A program made the translations under genes and the position numbers. A model generated the notes under the pieces. The model was given only the letters and a program-made list of their open reading frames with translations. It had not been told where the DNA came from and made no database searches. 64,000 nucleotides of DNA. It comes from Brevibacillus brevis (GTDB lineage: Bacteria > Bacillota > Bacilli > Brevibacillales > Brevibacillaceae). The stretch's first letter is position 1, and the number at the start of each line of letters is the position of its first letter. Below are positions 45,172-53,421 of this stretch, one piece after another. The DNA is taken from contig NZ_CP041767.1 in the NCBI RefSeq assembly GCF_022026395.1, forward strand, positions 2,760,501 to 2,824,500, given 5' to 3'.

Positions 45172-45253
45172 CATTTATTCTCCTCCTATCTTTGCAAAAA
45201 AAGAAGACAGTGGCTTCAAGTTCGAGGACGAATCTCGTTGTCCACTGAAAATA

Positions 45254-45505
45254 ATGTATCAGACGCCCATGCCGCTCACGCGTCACCAGCAGACGATGAA
45301 AATGGGCGGATTGCGATATAATTACCTTACGGCTGGCGAAGGGAGGTCGGCAGTCAATGGTGCTTCGAGCCCGAGTTTTAGACTGACCTCAACGACCAGG
45401 TGCACCACAGATTGTTGCTCCAATGGGGAAGCACGCAGGATAGAATAACCATATGTGGTTGTTGCACCAGACCTTTAATCTTGCTGCCGTAAGGAGTGTT
45501 CTTGG
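45254..45505 (+). mobile_element. Probable non-coding left end of an IS110-family element (bridge-RNA region candidate)
   Basis: About 250 bases without a credible gene lie directly before a truncated IS110 transposase start. In IS110 elements studied experimentally, the non-coding end encodes a structured bridge RNA specifying target and donor. A near-palindrome AACCATATGTGGTT (45447-45460) and several short repeats suggest structure. The left boundary is not determined; a separate hairpin (CAGTGG with CCACTG, 45213-45249) lies just upstream. The call depends on the transposase fragment. Confidence 0.4.
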
Positions 45506-45643
45506 ATGGACGTCGTATACACCCATGTTTGCGGGCTTGACGTTCACAAAAAGAATATCGTCGCCTGCATCATCACCCCCAAAGGTAAAGAAGTCCGTAC
45601 GTTTAGCACCATGATTCTACATAATGCCGATGCAGGTAGATAG
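45506..45643 (+). pseudogene. Truncated IS110-family transposase (N-terminal 45 residues)
   Basis: ATG 45506 follows AAGGAG. The product begins MDVVYTHVCGLDVHKKNIVACI, the RuvC-like first catalytic strand of IS110 transposases with its Asp. After a TPKGKEVRTFST stretch the frame ends at TAG 45643, having lost the rest of the DEDD domain and the whole Tnp20 serine domain. It is a remnant that cannot transpose by itself. Confidence 0.8.
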
Positions 45644-45761
45644 ACTTTTTGTTTGTTTATCTGGGGTATTTTTTCACTTTAGAATTCGGTTACATTTTTT
45701 ATGAATAGGCTCAGCCTTAAACATATTTATCGGAGGAAAAAGTGTGTGTTAAGGAGGTTCC

Positions 45762-46397
45762 ATGATAGCAGCTATTAAATCAATTTTGCAAAAAATAGAT
45801 GAAATTAGAGAGAAAAAAATAACGCTACCTCCCCAGCAAAATGCTATATTCTTCAATCCTACGCTCAATGCTGATGAAATTTCTTTATTTGAGGAACAAT
45901 TGAATGTTAAACTCCCTGATGACTTCAAATGTTTTTTATCCGAAATAGGGAATGGAGGGTTTGGTCCTGGCTATGGACTCATTCCGCTTGGCACGGAAAC
46001 AATCATAGACCCGAGGATACCCGTAGGAAATCCGGACATCTTTGATACTGAAAAAGATTTCGCGTATGTATCGGCTTGGAACTATGAGCCGTTAAGACAC
46101 GCAATAGAGAATGGCTCTTCGGATAAAGATAAATTGATGGAATATTACTTTTCGGTCGAACGGATAACTGGCGCTATCCGGGTTTGCGATTGGGGCGGAG
46201 GTGGTCTGAGCCTACTCGTTGTAAAAGGTCGTGAATATGGGAAAGTATGGAGTGATTACAGAGGAGATTTTGGCGGTATATTTCCTGAGACACTCTCAGA
46301 CGAAGATCTTGGTCATCTGTCCTTTTTGCAATGGTATGAGGCATGGTTGGACGAAATCGTTTTGGAAGTATCGTTGGAAAAGCGTCGTTTCTGGTAG
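45762..46397 (+). CDS. SMI1/KNR4 (SUKH) family protein
   Basis: A 211-residue protein with a SUKH domain (about 30-190). It shows LPDDFKCFLSEIGNGGFGPGYGL, the conserved core with the G-N-G-G-F-G turn, and a later DWGGGGLSLLVVKG strand. SUKH proteins often give immunity to polymorphic or contact-dependent toxins, but many are orphans of unknown role. No toxin gene is nearby. The gene is visibly more AT-rich than its neighbours, sits between an IS110 remnant and a transporter remnant, and AAGGAGG precedes the ATG, all consistent with acquisition. Confidence 0.88.
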   Translation: MIAAIKSILQKIDEIREKKITLPPQQNAIFFNPTLNADEISLFEEQLNVKLPDDFKCFLSEIGNGGFGPGYGLIPLGTETIIDPRIPVGNPDIFDTEKDFAYVSAWNYEPLRHAIENGSSDKDKLMEYYFSVERITGAIRVCDWGGGGLSLLVVKGREYGKVWSDYRGDFGGIFPETLSDEDLGHLSFLQWYEAWLDEIVLEVSLEKRRFW

Positions 46398-46640
46398 TTC
46401 ACCTCTATTTGGGGAGGTCTGCTATACTTGGGGGTCATTTCTACTGCGTGTGGCTTTTTGTTGTGGAATCGAGGCTTGCAAAAGCTTAACGCTTCCAGTG
46501 GCGGATTATTTTTCTTTTTCCAGCCGATAGTTGGTGCTTTTTTAGGTTGGTTATTACTAGACGAACAGATTGGTTTGTCTTTTTGGATGGGTACAGCATT
46601 AATTTTTTTTTTGGGTGCTATTAGTCATTCGCGACGATAA
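46398..46640 (+). pseudogene. C-terminal remnant of an EamA/DMT transporter
   Basis: In the same frame as the SUKH gene and starting right after its stop, about 80 codons encode the last two to three helices of an EamA protein (YLGVISTACGFLLWNRGLQ, then FFFQPIVGAFLGWLLLDEQI). There is no start or 5' part. The gene was probably cut when the flanking SUKH/IS110 material arrived. Confidence 0.8.
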
Positions 46641-46690
46641 AACCCAGAAAGAAACCAAAAAGGTGTTAGCTGAAAAGGAATGCTGACATA

Positions 46691-46745
46691 AACAGCGACA
46701 GTCTAGGATTTTATTCTATGGTCCTAGATTGCCGCTGTTGTTCTT
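46691..46745 (+). terminator. Terminator-like hairpin after the transporter remnant
   Basis: AACAGCG...GTCTAGGA pairs with TCCTAGA...CGCTGTT (46691-46739), then TGTTCTTT. The whole stretch 46641-46951 has no gene; it holds this hairpin, a loose pair of CTAAxACTAAATT repeats (about 46755 and 46829) and the hairpin at 46904. Confidence 0.65.
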
Positions 46746-46903
46746 TGGACGGATTAGTCTAAAACTAAATTCGACTGAGGTTGCCAATATATGAGCTTCA
46801 AAAACATTATGGGATTAACAACATCAGCCTAAGACTAAATTTTAGCTGTACACTCGTTATCAACCAAAAAGAGAATTAAACACAAAATGCTATCATGTAA
46901 ATG

Positions 46904-46932
46904 ACAGCCAATCCTTAGAGGGTTGGCTGTTT
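46904..46932. terminator. Hairpin between convergent units
   Basis: ACAGCCAATCC (46904-46914) pairs with GGTTGGCTGT (46921-46930). It lies just past the end of the minus-strand hydrolase gene. U-runs are weak on both sides. Confidence 0.5.
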
Positions 46933-46951
46933 GCTATGGAGGAGCCTCTAT

Positions 46952-47770
46952 TTATTCTTTCAACTCGTCAAGAAAGCTTCTTACAGCCTGATAATATCCA
47001 TCAGGGTCAGTAGAATGAATATCATGCCCGCACTCAGCAAAACTTGCAAGCCTTGTGTTTGGCCTTTGGGTAACCATGCGCTCGGCTTGACTTTCATCCA
47101 GTACAAAGCTTTTTTTGCCATGAATCAGCAAGATCGGGCAAGAAGACGCCAGCCATTCGTTCCACCATTCCCCGTTAATGTGTCGTTGAGAGATAGGCAT
47201 GCCTTTTAAATCAGAACGGAATCCCCAGCCTTGTTCATCCTCAAATACGCTTTCCGAAAAATAATCGACTGCCCGAACCCCGGCTTCTTCGAGGGATTTC
47301 CTAAGATCGTGTAAAGAAGGGGAGCGATGTGGGAGTTTTTCTGCAAAGGATAAGTCGGCCTTAATTTCTACGCCGATATCTTCCACGATGACTGCGTTCA
47401 CAAGCTCGGGATAACGGGCAGCAAATTGATAAGCGTTGACGCCTCCTAAAGAATGCCCGACGATCGTAACAGGAGCTCCATCCAACACGGTCTGAACAAA
47501 GGCGAGAATGTCGTTGAGATAGCCTTCACGTGAATAATCCGTATCTGGGGCATGCTCGCTCCAACCGTGACCTCGTTGATCCAATCCAATCACGCGCCAA
47601 TCTGTGAATCTGGAAGCAAACGCTGAAAAAGTTCGTGAATCATTCATATGACCATGCAGCAGGAGCAAAACTCTTTGACTGCCCCCGCCAAAATCGAGGT
47701 AAGATAGTTTTACGTTACCTGATTGGAAAAATTTCCTTGTTATCGTCCTGTTTTCTTGTGGCTGAAGCAT
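46952..47770 (-). CDS. Alpha/beta hydrolase
   Basis: A 272-residue alpha/beta fold hydrolase. The oxyanion segment is LLLHGHMND near residue 38, the region after strand 4 reads GLDQRGHGWSE, the nucleophile elbow is GHSLGG (Ser about residue 105), and the late His is in AECGHDIHS. The substrate cannot be inferred; epoxide hydrolase, haloperoxidase-like and lactonase members look similar. AAGGAGG precedes the ATG. It diverges from a WYL-domain regulator, which may control it. Confidence 0.92.
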   Translation of the reverse strand: MLQPQENRTITRKFFQSGNVKLSYLDFGGGSQRVLLLLHGHMNDSRTFSAFASRFTDWRVIGLDQRGHGWSEHAPDTDYSREGYLNDILAFVQTVLDGAPVTIVGHSLGGVNAYQFAARYPELVNAVIVEDIGVEIKADLSFAEKLPHRSPSLHDLRKSLEEAGVRAVDYFSESVFEDEQGWGFRSDLKGMPISQRHINGEWWNEWLASSCPILLIHGKKSFVLDESQAERMVTQRPNTRLASFAECGHDIHSTDPDGYYQAVRSFLDELKE

Positions 47771-47842
47771 ATAGTAATTCCTCCTTATTTATCATAAGCG
47801 TCATGTCCAACTCGACTTCTCCTACACAATAACAGATAATAG

Positions 47843-47857
47843 TGACAGGAATTGTCA
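47843..47857. promoter_or_regulatory. Inverted repeat TGACA-N5-TGTCA between hydrolase and WYL regulator
   Basis: A perfect 5-bp inverted repeat in the 114-base divergent intergenic region. It is the best operator candidate for the adjacent YafY-type regulator; short enough to be chance. Confidence 0.4.
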
Positions 47858-47884
47858 TAATAAAAGCATTTGGAGAGTTATGCC

Positions 47885-48829
47885 ATGCCAAAATCAAAAA
47901 GACTGCTGGAAATGATGATGACTGTCAACCGGAAGCGCAAGTTTACTGTGAGTGAGCTTGCTAACGAATTTGGCGTTTCAGGGCGAACCATACTCCGGGA
48001 CCTGCAAGAGCTGAGTGAGTTAGGCGTGCCTTTGTACTCTGAGGTGGGACCGCATGGCGGATATCATGTTTTGAAGGAAAGGATTTTGCCTCCTATTGCA
48101 TTCTCCGAGGAGGAAGCGGTCGCAATCTTTTTCGCGATCCATGCACTTCGACACCATACCTCTCTGCCATTTGAGACAGAATCCTCCTCGGCGCTGAACA
48201 AATTTTATCAGTTCATGCCGCCGGATATTCGCGATCGCATAGATCAGATGAAACGACGTGTTGATTTCGTAACACCGAAGCGGCAAGCAAGCTCCCCACA
48301 TTTATCGGCGTTACTGGATGCCGCCATCCAACAAAAAGTATTCCTTATCACTTATGAAACACGCGGACAACAATCCAAGCGGGAGATGCAGCCGATTGGA
48401 ATTTATACAAAAAACGGTTTATGGTACTGCCCGGCATATTGTTATCAACATCAAGATATTCGTGTGTTTCGTTGTGACCGTATCCATTCGGCCGAACAAT
48501 CGGCATCGAAGCCATTGGATCTTCGAGACATTCACCTGGAAAATCGGCGGATCAAAACAGTGGAGGATCAGGACACGGTCCACTTAATTGCGGAGCTGAC
48601 GATTGAAGGTGTGCAGGCTTGTGAGGCTGAACTTTGGCTTGCATCCATGCTGCATGTGCGGCAGGATGGAAGTGGTTGGTTGGAAGGAAATGTAGCGCGA
48701 AGTGACATCTTGTTTTTTTCAAAGTTCTTGATTGGGTTGGGGAAAGAAGTGACTGTACAGCATTCACCAGAAATAGTGGACGGCATAAAAACGCATTTGG
48801 CAGAACTGATGAACATTTATTCGCAATGA
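47885..48829 (+). CDS. YafY/DeoR-type transcriptional regulator with WYL domain
   Basis: A 314-residue protein. The N-terminal winged helix (KRLLEMMMTVNRKRKFTVSE, then FGVSGRTILRDLQELSELG) is followed by a WYL ligand-binding domain near 140-220 (AIQQKVFLITYETRG, then QPIGIYTKNGLWYCPAYC) and a WCX-type C-terminus. WYL domains bind nucleic acids or small effectors. ATG 47885 has GGAGAG eight bases upstream; the TTG at 47870 precedes that site. It is divergent from the hydrolase gene, its likely target. Confidence 0.92.
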   Translation: MPKSKRLLEMMMTVNRKRKFTVSELANEFGVSGRTILRDLQELSELGVPLYSEVGPHGGYHVLKERILPPIAFSEEEAVAIFFAIHALRHHTSLPFETESSSALNKFYQFMPPDIRDRIDQMKRRVDFVTPKRQASSPHLSALLDAAIQQKVFLITYETRGQQSKREMQPIGIYTKNGLWYCPAYCYQHQDIRVFRCDRIHSAEQSASKPLDLRDIHLENRRIKTVEDQDTVHLIAELTIEGVQACEAELWLASMLHVRQDGSGWLEGNVARSDILFFSKFLIGLGKEVTVQHSPEIVDGIKTHLAELMNIYSQ

Positions 48830-48902
48830 GGAGGTAGCCAAGGGGATACATAGCAATAACGGAAAGGGAGTTGTCTAATAGAAGCAGAGGAGAAGAAGTC
48901 GG

Positions 48903-49601
48903 ATGGAATGGGCATACGTCAGCAAGACAAAGGATCTTGAGATCGTGCGAGCAGCAGTAGATCAATTAGATATTAACGAACGGGATCAACGCGGGCGAAC
49001 ACCGCTGATGCTTTTTATCACAAACCGAATGCCGCCAGAAGCAATTCAGATGCTATTGGATAAAGGCGCAGAGCTGGAAGCGGAAGATAAGCTGGGCGAT
49101 ACCGCGTTGAAAAAAGCCGTCAAATTCAAGCAGGTCGATGCCGTAAAACGACTGCTGCAACAGGGAGCCGAGCTTGACTCTAAGCATGGCATTTTGGCTA
49201 CTGCTTGGAATGTGGCTAGGAACGACAAAGCGATTGCAGACCTGCTGCTCGAAACGAAAGGCGCAGTACGTCTAATACTGTCTTCTGAGGAAGAGGAAAC
49301 GGTGGACGATATTTTATATGAGGAATCTGAGCACAAGCGGTGCAAGAAAATCAGTCTGCTTGATTCATCTGTTCTCCTTCATGCTGTAGTGAATGGCTAC
49401 AACTGGGATGACGGACCGGAGGCGATGATTGCGGCTTTTGAGAATCCTGCCTGTGCAACGATCACTCTTTTGGATATGTATGAATGGATGGATGCCGACT
49501 ACTGGCTGGAAATGGACGAGGAGGAAATCGCGGAATCGGAGGAACGAAAACGCTGGAGAATGCTCGCCATCCAATTAAAAGAGAAACTTGCAGATAAATA
49601 A
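48903..49601 (+). CDS. Ankyrin-repeat protein with a C-terminal DUF4274-like domain
   Basis: A 232-residue acidic protein. Two to three ankyrin repeats span about 20-125 (NERDQRGRTPLMLFI; AEDKLGDTALKKAVKFKQVDAVKRLL). The C-terminal region (SLLHAVVNGYNWDDGPE type) resembles DUF4274 domains, which often accompany ankyrin repeats in Bacillales. No signal peptide. Probably a cytoplasmic protein-interaction module; function unknown. It starts 73 bases after the WYL regulator. Confidence 0.8.
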   Translation: MEWAYVSKTKDLEIVRAAVDQLDINERDQRGRTPLMLFITNRMPPEAIQMLLDKGAELEAEDKLGDTALKKAVKFKQVDAVKRLLQQGAELDSKHGILATAWNVARNDKAIADLLLETKGAVRLILSSEEEETVDDILYEESEHKRCKKISLLDSSVLLHAVVNGYNWDDGPEAMIAAFENPACATITLLDMYEWMDADYWLEMDEEEIAESEERKRWRMLAIQLKEKLADK

Positions 49602-49618
49602 GATAGGGGTTGATCATC

Positions 49619-49993
49619 ATGTGTCGATATGGGATGTATGGTCCGTATAAACAAATATACGCCTGTTTCCCTTGCCGAAAAGTGTTCAAGCAAACCTCCA
49701 AGTATGAGATGACGGAGGAAGAATGGAACAAGATCAAGCATAGCTGTCCGCAATGTGGTGAGGGAATGAAGGAGATGGGGCATGATTTCAAGGCTCCGAA
49801 GCAAACGGATGTGAAGCAGTGGAAAAAGGTTGAAATCCTCTATCAGCATGGGTTTACCTATCATTCTTGTGGCTGTGGTGGTCCAGGCTACCGGCCAGCC
49901 CAATTACATGAAGTGAACGAATTTCTTGAAAGGAACAAGCGATTCAAAACAGAGGGAGAGAAATTGCTGAACAGACTCACTGTAAGAATGTAA
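49619..49993 (+). CDS. Cysteine-rich hypothetical protein with zinc-ribbon-like motifs
   Basis: A 124-residue protein with CFPC near residue 16, CPQC near 43 and CGCGGPGY near 85, giving enough Cys pairs for one or two zinc knuckles. I do not recognise a named family. ATG 49619 follows AGGGGTTG. It lies 17 bases after the ankyrin gene and 22 bases before the MFS gene, so the three are probably one transcript. Confidence 0.75.
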   Translation: MCRYGMYGPYKQIYACFPCRKVFKQTSKYEMTEEEWNKIKHSCPQCGEGMKEMGHDFKAPKQTDVKQWKKVEILYQHGFTYHSCGCGGPGYRPAQLHEVNEFLERNKRFKTEGEKLLNRLTVRM

Positions 49994-50015
49994 AACGAGC
50001 AGGGGGCGGGGGATC

Positions 50016-51212
50016 GTGGCAACATTCTTTTTGATCATGATTTACTTGTCGTTTGTCAGCTTGGGCCTTCCCGATTCATTACTGGGGGCAGCTTGGCCGG
50101 TCATGCAAGCAGAATATGGGGCGGCATTTGGTATGGCTGGTGTGATTAACATTGTGATTGCGTCTGGAACGATCGTATCTAGCTTGATGAGCGGTGCATT
50201 ATTAAAACGATTGGGAACAGGACGGATCACGCTGATCAGTTGTTTGATGACGGCAGCAGCCTTGCTCGGATTTTCTTTTGCCCCTTCGATTTTATGGTTG
50301 ATGGTATTGGCATTGCCGATGGGACTCGGTGCCGGCTCTGTGGATGCTGCCTTGAATCATTATGTCGCCACGCATTATCAAGCGCATCATATGAGCTGGC
50401 TGCATTGTTTCTGGGGTGTGGGTGCTACACTTGGCCCTATTATCATGTCTGGATTTATGCGCGATTATGGTTTATGGCGGAATGGATACTTGACTGTTTC
50501 GCTCATACAATTTGCGTTAGTCGTGCTTCTAGCGTTTACGCTTCCTTTGTGGAAACGGATGGAAAACATACAGAATCATGCTGCCAAAGAGCCACATGTT
50601 CAGCAGTCTCATGGGCTGAGCGAGCAACCTTTACGGATAAAAGGCGTCAAGCTGACTTTGCTAACCTTTCTGTTCTACTGTGGGGCTGAAGCATCTGTAG
50701 GATTATGGGGGAGTAGCTTTTTGGTAAATGTAAAAGAGCTACCTGCGGCTGCGGCAGCGGTGTGGGTAGCCATGTATTACGGTGGCATTACTGTGGGGCG
50801 ATTTATCACGGGCTTTGTTACCTTCAAAGTGAGCAACCGCGTCCTGATTCGCAGTGGACTTCTCATATCATTCGCTGGGGCAGCGCTGTTGATGTTGCCA
50901 TTACCAATCTTCTGTTCGGTAATCGGTTTTCTGTTGCTCGGGTTAGGCTTCGCTCCGATTTATCCCTGTATGCTGCATGATACCCCAGAACGCTTTGGGA
51001 AAGAGCAAACGCAAAAGCTGATGGGCTATCAGATGGCAGTTGCGTACACGGGGGCCACGTTTCTACCTCCGTTGCTAGGTTGGCTTGCTGCACAGACGAC
51101 CGTTTCGATTTTACCGTTTTTTATAGCCTTCTACATTGCGTTCATGCTATATGGTTCTGAGAGAGTCAATCGAATCATGAAACAACGGACTGTCCAGTCA
51201 GAAACAATCTAG
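50016..51212 (+). CDS. Major facilitator superfamily transporter
   Basis: A 398-residue protein with about twelve hydrophobic helices. The N-terminal half starts LIMIYLSFVSLGLPDSLLGAAWP, and the central cytoplasmic loop (about 180-210) is hydrophilic. MFS members of this kind (FucP/YfkF-like) carry sugars or small metabolites; the substrate is unknown. GTG start after a G-rich ribosome site. It ends convergently with the TetR gene with only 13 bases between. Confidence 0.9.
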   Translation: MATFFLIMIYLSFVSLGLPDSLLGAAWPVMQAEYGAAFGMAGVINIVIASGTIVSSLMSGALLKRLGTGRITLISCLMTAAALLGFSFAPSILWLMVLALPMGLGAGSVDAALNHYVATHYQAHHMSWLHCFWGVGATLGPIIMSGFMRDYGLWRNGYLTVSLIQFALVVLLAFTLPLWKRMENIQNHAAKEPHVQQSHGLSEQPLRIKGVKLTLLTFLFYCGAEASVGLWGSSFLVNVKELPAAAAAVWVAMYYGGITVGRFITGFVTFKVSNRVLIRSGLLISFAGAALLMLPLPIFCSVIGFLLLGLGFAPIYPCMLHDTPERFGKEQTQKLMGYQMAVAYTGATFLPPLLGWLAAQTTVSILPFFIAFYIAFMLYGSERVNRIMKQRTVQSETI

Positions 51213-51225
51213 CATGAGGCACTCG

Positions 51226-51825
51226 CTATTTTGTCGATAGCATGTTTTGCAAAGCTTTTCCGTATAAAGACAGGGGCATCTGGTCGCTGTTCATGTAATA
51301 AAAGATAGCCATGCCATTTTCTAAAGCAAGAATCGTCCATGCCATTTCATCCGCGGATAGAGTAGAGTCATTTTCTTTTGGCATCAATGTCTGAATGGCT
51401 TGGGAAAGATGCTGTACCGACTCGATGATCATGTTCGACCATCGCTTTCGAACAGACTCTTCGCGCATGGCATAAAGCAAAAATTCCAGGTTCAGCATGT
51501 TCCATGTACGATTTTGTTGCTGAACGGACATAAAATAGGCGTCCATGGCTTCTATAAAATGCGATAATGATGGCTGGTGATGAATTACGTGATGGATATT
51601 CGACACATGTAATTGCATCTGACCTTCCAAAATAGCGAGAAAGAGATCTTCTTTGGACTGAAAATGAGCATAAACAGCTCCTTTGGTAAAGCCAGCATGG
51701 TCTGCGATTTTATCAACGGAAGCCCCGTGGAAGCCTAACTGAGCAAAGGTCTCGATAGCTGCGTCAATGAGCAATTGCCGTGTTTCCTGTTTACGCTCTG
51801 CTTGGGTTAATCTGCGTCTGTTCAT
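51226..51825 (-). CDS. TetR/AcrR family transcriptional regulator
   Basis: A 199-residue TetR protein. The helix-turn-helix is at about 10-58 (LLIDAAIETFAQLGFHGASV, then HAGFTKGAVYAHFQSKEDL), and the C-terminal helices form a ligand domain. ATG 51825 has GGAGGAGGA upstream; the in-frame start at 51858 lies before that site. A 32-bp palindrome begins 27 bases upstream of the start, so it probably represses itself and perhaps the divergent ctaB or the convergent MFS gene. Confidence 0.92.
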   Translation of the reverse strand: MNRRRLTQAERKQETRQLLIDAAIETFAQLGFHGASVDKIADHAGFTKGAVYAHFQSKEDLFLAILEGQMQLHVSNIHHVIHHQPSLSHFIEAMDAYFMSVQQQNRTWNMLNLEFLLYAMREESVRKRWSNMIIESVQHLSQAIQTLMPKENDSTLSADEMAWTILALENGMAIFYYMNSDQMPLSLYGKALQNMLSTK

Positions 51826-51851
51826 TCGTCCTCCTCCTTCTCTTGACAAGC

Positions 51852-51883
51852 ATACCATATAGAATTAACATTCCATATAGTAT
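51852..51883. promoter_or_regulatory. 32-bp operator-like palindrome upstream of the TetR gene
   Basis: The pattern ATACYATATRGAAT, four bases, ATTCYATATRGTAT is symmetric at all positions apart from Y/R pairs. That symmetry fits a TetR dimer site (or two half-overlapping sites). It sits between tetR and ctaB. Confidence 0.7.
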
Positions 51884-52005
51884 TTAAATCCTTATTGGTA
51901 TGTAAGATGCAAATGGCAGTTTTGTAGGATTTAACCGTCTACTATGTCATGCTATTTTGGAGTACGATAGAGATAGATCATCTAGTAAGAGGGGACAGTG
52001 TACGA

Positions 52006-52923
52006 ATGCAGAGGGAAGAAAACGTTGCAACGCGGAATCGGCCTATGTCCAATATTTTGGCGCAAACGGTTAAGACGGGAATTATCAAATCGAATCTGAT
52101 TCCGATGTTTGCCGGATTAACATTGGCTTTATATACGTATCACTTCAGTCTAATTGACAAGCTGCCAGAAATCTTATTTGCTACAATCGGCTCTATTTTA
52201 ATCATGGGCGCAGCGGGTGCATTTAATAACGTATATGATCGCGATATCGATTCTGTCATGGAGCGGACGAAGAACAGACCTACGGTAACAGGCGATATAT
52301 CAACGAAGACCGTTTTATGGCTAGCATCCCTGATGACGATTTTTGGCTTGGTGGCTCTCGTCTTGGCATCACCGTTGGCTGCTATCATGGGTTTTCTCGG
52401 ACTGTTTTTTTATGTCGTGCCTTATACGATGTGGACCAAAAGAAGAACGGTTTATAACACGGAGGTAGGGAGTATTTCTGGCGCAATGCCCCCGCTCATC
52501 GGTTGGGCTGCCATTCACCCGGATATTACGCATCCTGCTATCCTTGGTCTCTTTATCATCATGGTCATTTGGCAAATGCCTCACTTCTATGCGATCGCGA
52601 TTCGCAAGCATGATGAATACAAGGCGGCTGGGGTTCCAATGTTGCCCGTGGTCAAAGGTGCAAGACGTACCTACATTCAAACCAATGTTTATTTGGTTAT
52701 TTTAATTGCTAGTAGTTTTCTATTTTGGTCATTAAGCGTTGGTCTTACGTTTATGGCGCTGCTCCTGAATATTTTATGGCTGGTTCTGAGTGTTTTTGGA
52801 TACCGGAAAATGGATTCACAAAAATGGTCGAAAACGATGTTTATTTATTCGCTGATTCATATGACGGTGCTGTTCTCGACGGTGATTATTTATTCACTGA
52901 TGGGCATTATCTTCAAACTGTAA
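52006..52923 (+). CDS. ctaB: Protoheme IX farnesyltransferase (heme O synthase)
   Basis: A 305-residue UbiA-family membrane enzyme converting heme B to heme O for heme-copper oxidases. The first Asp-rich motif is NNVYDRDIDSVMERTKNRP, with YNTEVGS and HFYAIAIRKHDEY as further family blocks. About eight to nine helices. ATG 52006 follows AGAGGGG at somewhat long spacing; an upstream in-frame start at 51949 would add 19 untypical residues. It is an orphan copy, away from ctaA and the cytochrome oxidase genes. Confidence 0.94.
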   Translation: MQREENVATRNRPMSNILAQTVKTGIIKSNLIPMFAGLTLALYTYHFSLIDKLPEILFATIGSILIMGAAGAFNNVYDRDIDSVMERTKNRPTVTGDISTKTVLWLASLMTIFGLVALVLASPLAAIMGFLGLFFYVVPYTMWTKRRTVYNTEVGSISGAMPPLIGWAAIHPDITHPAILGLFIIMVIWQMPHFYAIAIRKHDEYKAAGVPMLPVVKGARRTYIQTNVYLVILIASSFLFWSLSVGLTFMALLLNILWLVLSVFGYRKMDSQKWSKTMFIYSLIHMTVLFSTVIIYSLMGIIFKL

Positions 52924-52937
52924 ATCAGTGATCATCC

Positions 52938-52971
52938 AAGCTGCCTTCACTTAGAGGGCGGCTTCTTTTTT
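52938..52971 (+). terminator. Terminator after ctaB
   Basis: AAGCTGCC (52938-52945) pairs with GGCGGCTT (52957-52964, one G-U), followed by seven T residues. Confidence 0.88.
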
Positions 52972-53054
52972 TGTCTGGGAATCTTGTGGCATAGCTGGAT
53001 CTTCTCAAGTTAAACCAAAAATGGGCGCATGATCATGGAACGAATACCTAATGT

Positions 53055-53087
53055 CACTTCATAAATCTAGAGTAGCTCCATGAAGTG
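53055..53087. repeat. Inverted repeat overlapping the leader of the bacteriocin precursor gene
   Basis: CACTTCAT (53055-53062) and ATGAAGTG (53080-53087) are perfect complements, ending three bases before the GGAGGTGA ribosome site. It could be an operator or an mRNA hairpin affecting translation. Confidence 0.5.
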
Positions 53088-53103
53088 GCGGAGGTGAAGA
53101 TGA

Positions 53104-53361
53104 ATGGATGATTTCAAAAAAGAGCTAAAAAAACTAAAGGCTTCCGAAATAAAATCGGATCACGTACAGCGTTGGGATAAACAAAAAATGAATGAAGCGA
53201 CGCTTGTTCGTGGCCGATGTGGATGTGGTAGATGCGGTTGTGGCCGCTGCGGGCGTTGTAGTTGTAGTTGTAGTTGCAGTTGTTCCTGCTTCTGCTCCTG
53301 TAGCTGTTCCTGCTTCTGCACATGCACCTGCACTTGCTTCTTCCCATGCTTTATCGTATAA
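53104..53361 (+). CDS. Heterocycloanthracin/sonorensin-type TOMM (LAP) bacteriocin precursor
   Basis: An 85-residue peptide. The leader (about 1-37, MDDFKKELKKLKASEI) is charged and Cys-free. The core holds 20 Cys between residues 39 and 82: a CGCGRC-type Gly/Arg segment, then a run of Ser-Cys pairs broken by Phe-Cys, then three Thr-Cys pairs and FFPCFIV. With 8 Ser and 3 Thr in the Cys-dense part there are about 31 residues that could become thiazol(in)es or (methyl)oxazol(in)es. GGAGGTGA precedes the ATG. The modification genes follow at once. The arrangement differs from the Gly-rich heterocycloanthracin core and the Trp/Met/His repeats of sonorensin. Confidence 0.9.
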   Translation: MDDFKKELKKLKASEIKSDHVQRWDKQKMNEATLVRGRCGCGRCGCGRCGRCSCSCSCSCSCFCSCSCSCFCTCTCTCFFPCFIV

Positions 53362-53382
53362 CGATAAACCGAATGAAGCGCC

Positions 53383-53421
53383 CTGCCAGGATGACGTTCT
53401 TGGCAGGGGTTTTGTTTTTCT
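53383..53421 (+). terminator. Terminator (probably leaky) between precursor and modification genes
   Basis: CCCTGCCA (53383-53390) pairs with TGGCAGGG (53403-53410), followed by GTTTTGTTTTT. Partial stopping here would give many precursor transcripts and fewer reading into the enzyme genes, a usual RiPP arrangement. Confidence 0.85.

Noticed and set aside
45254..45448. A 64-codon ORF beside the TrmB gene
   Set aside because: No ribosome site and unlikely composition; it lies in the presumed non-coding end of the IS110 remnant.
45762..46397. Immunity gene of a local toxin system
   Set aside because: No Rhs, LXG, WapA-like or other toxin gene is present in the window, so only the SUKH family is claimed.
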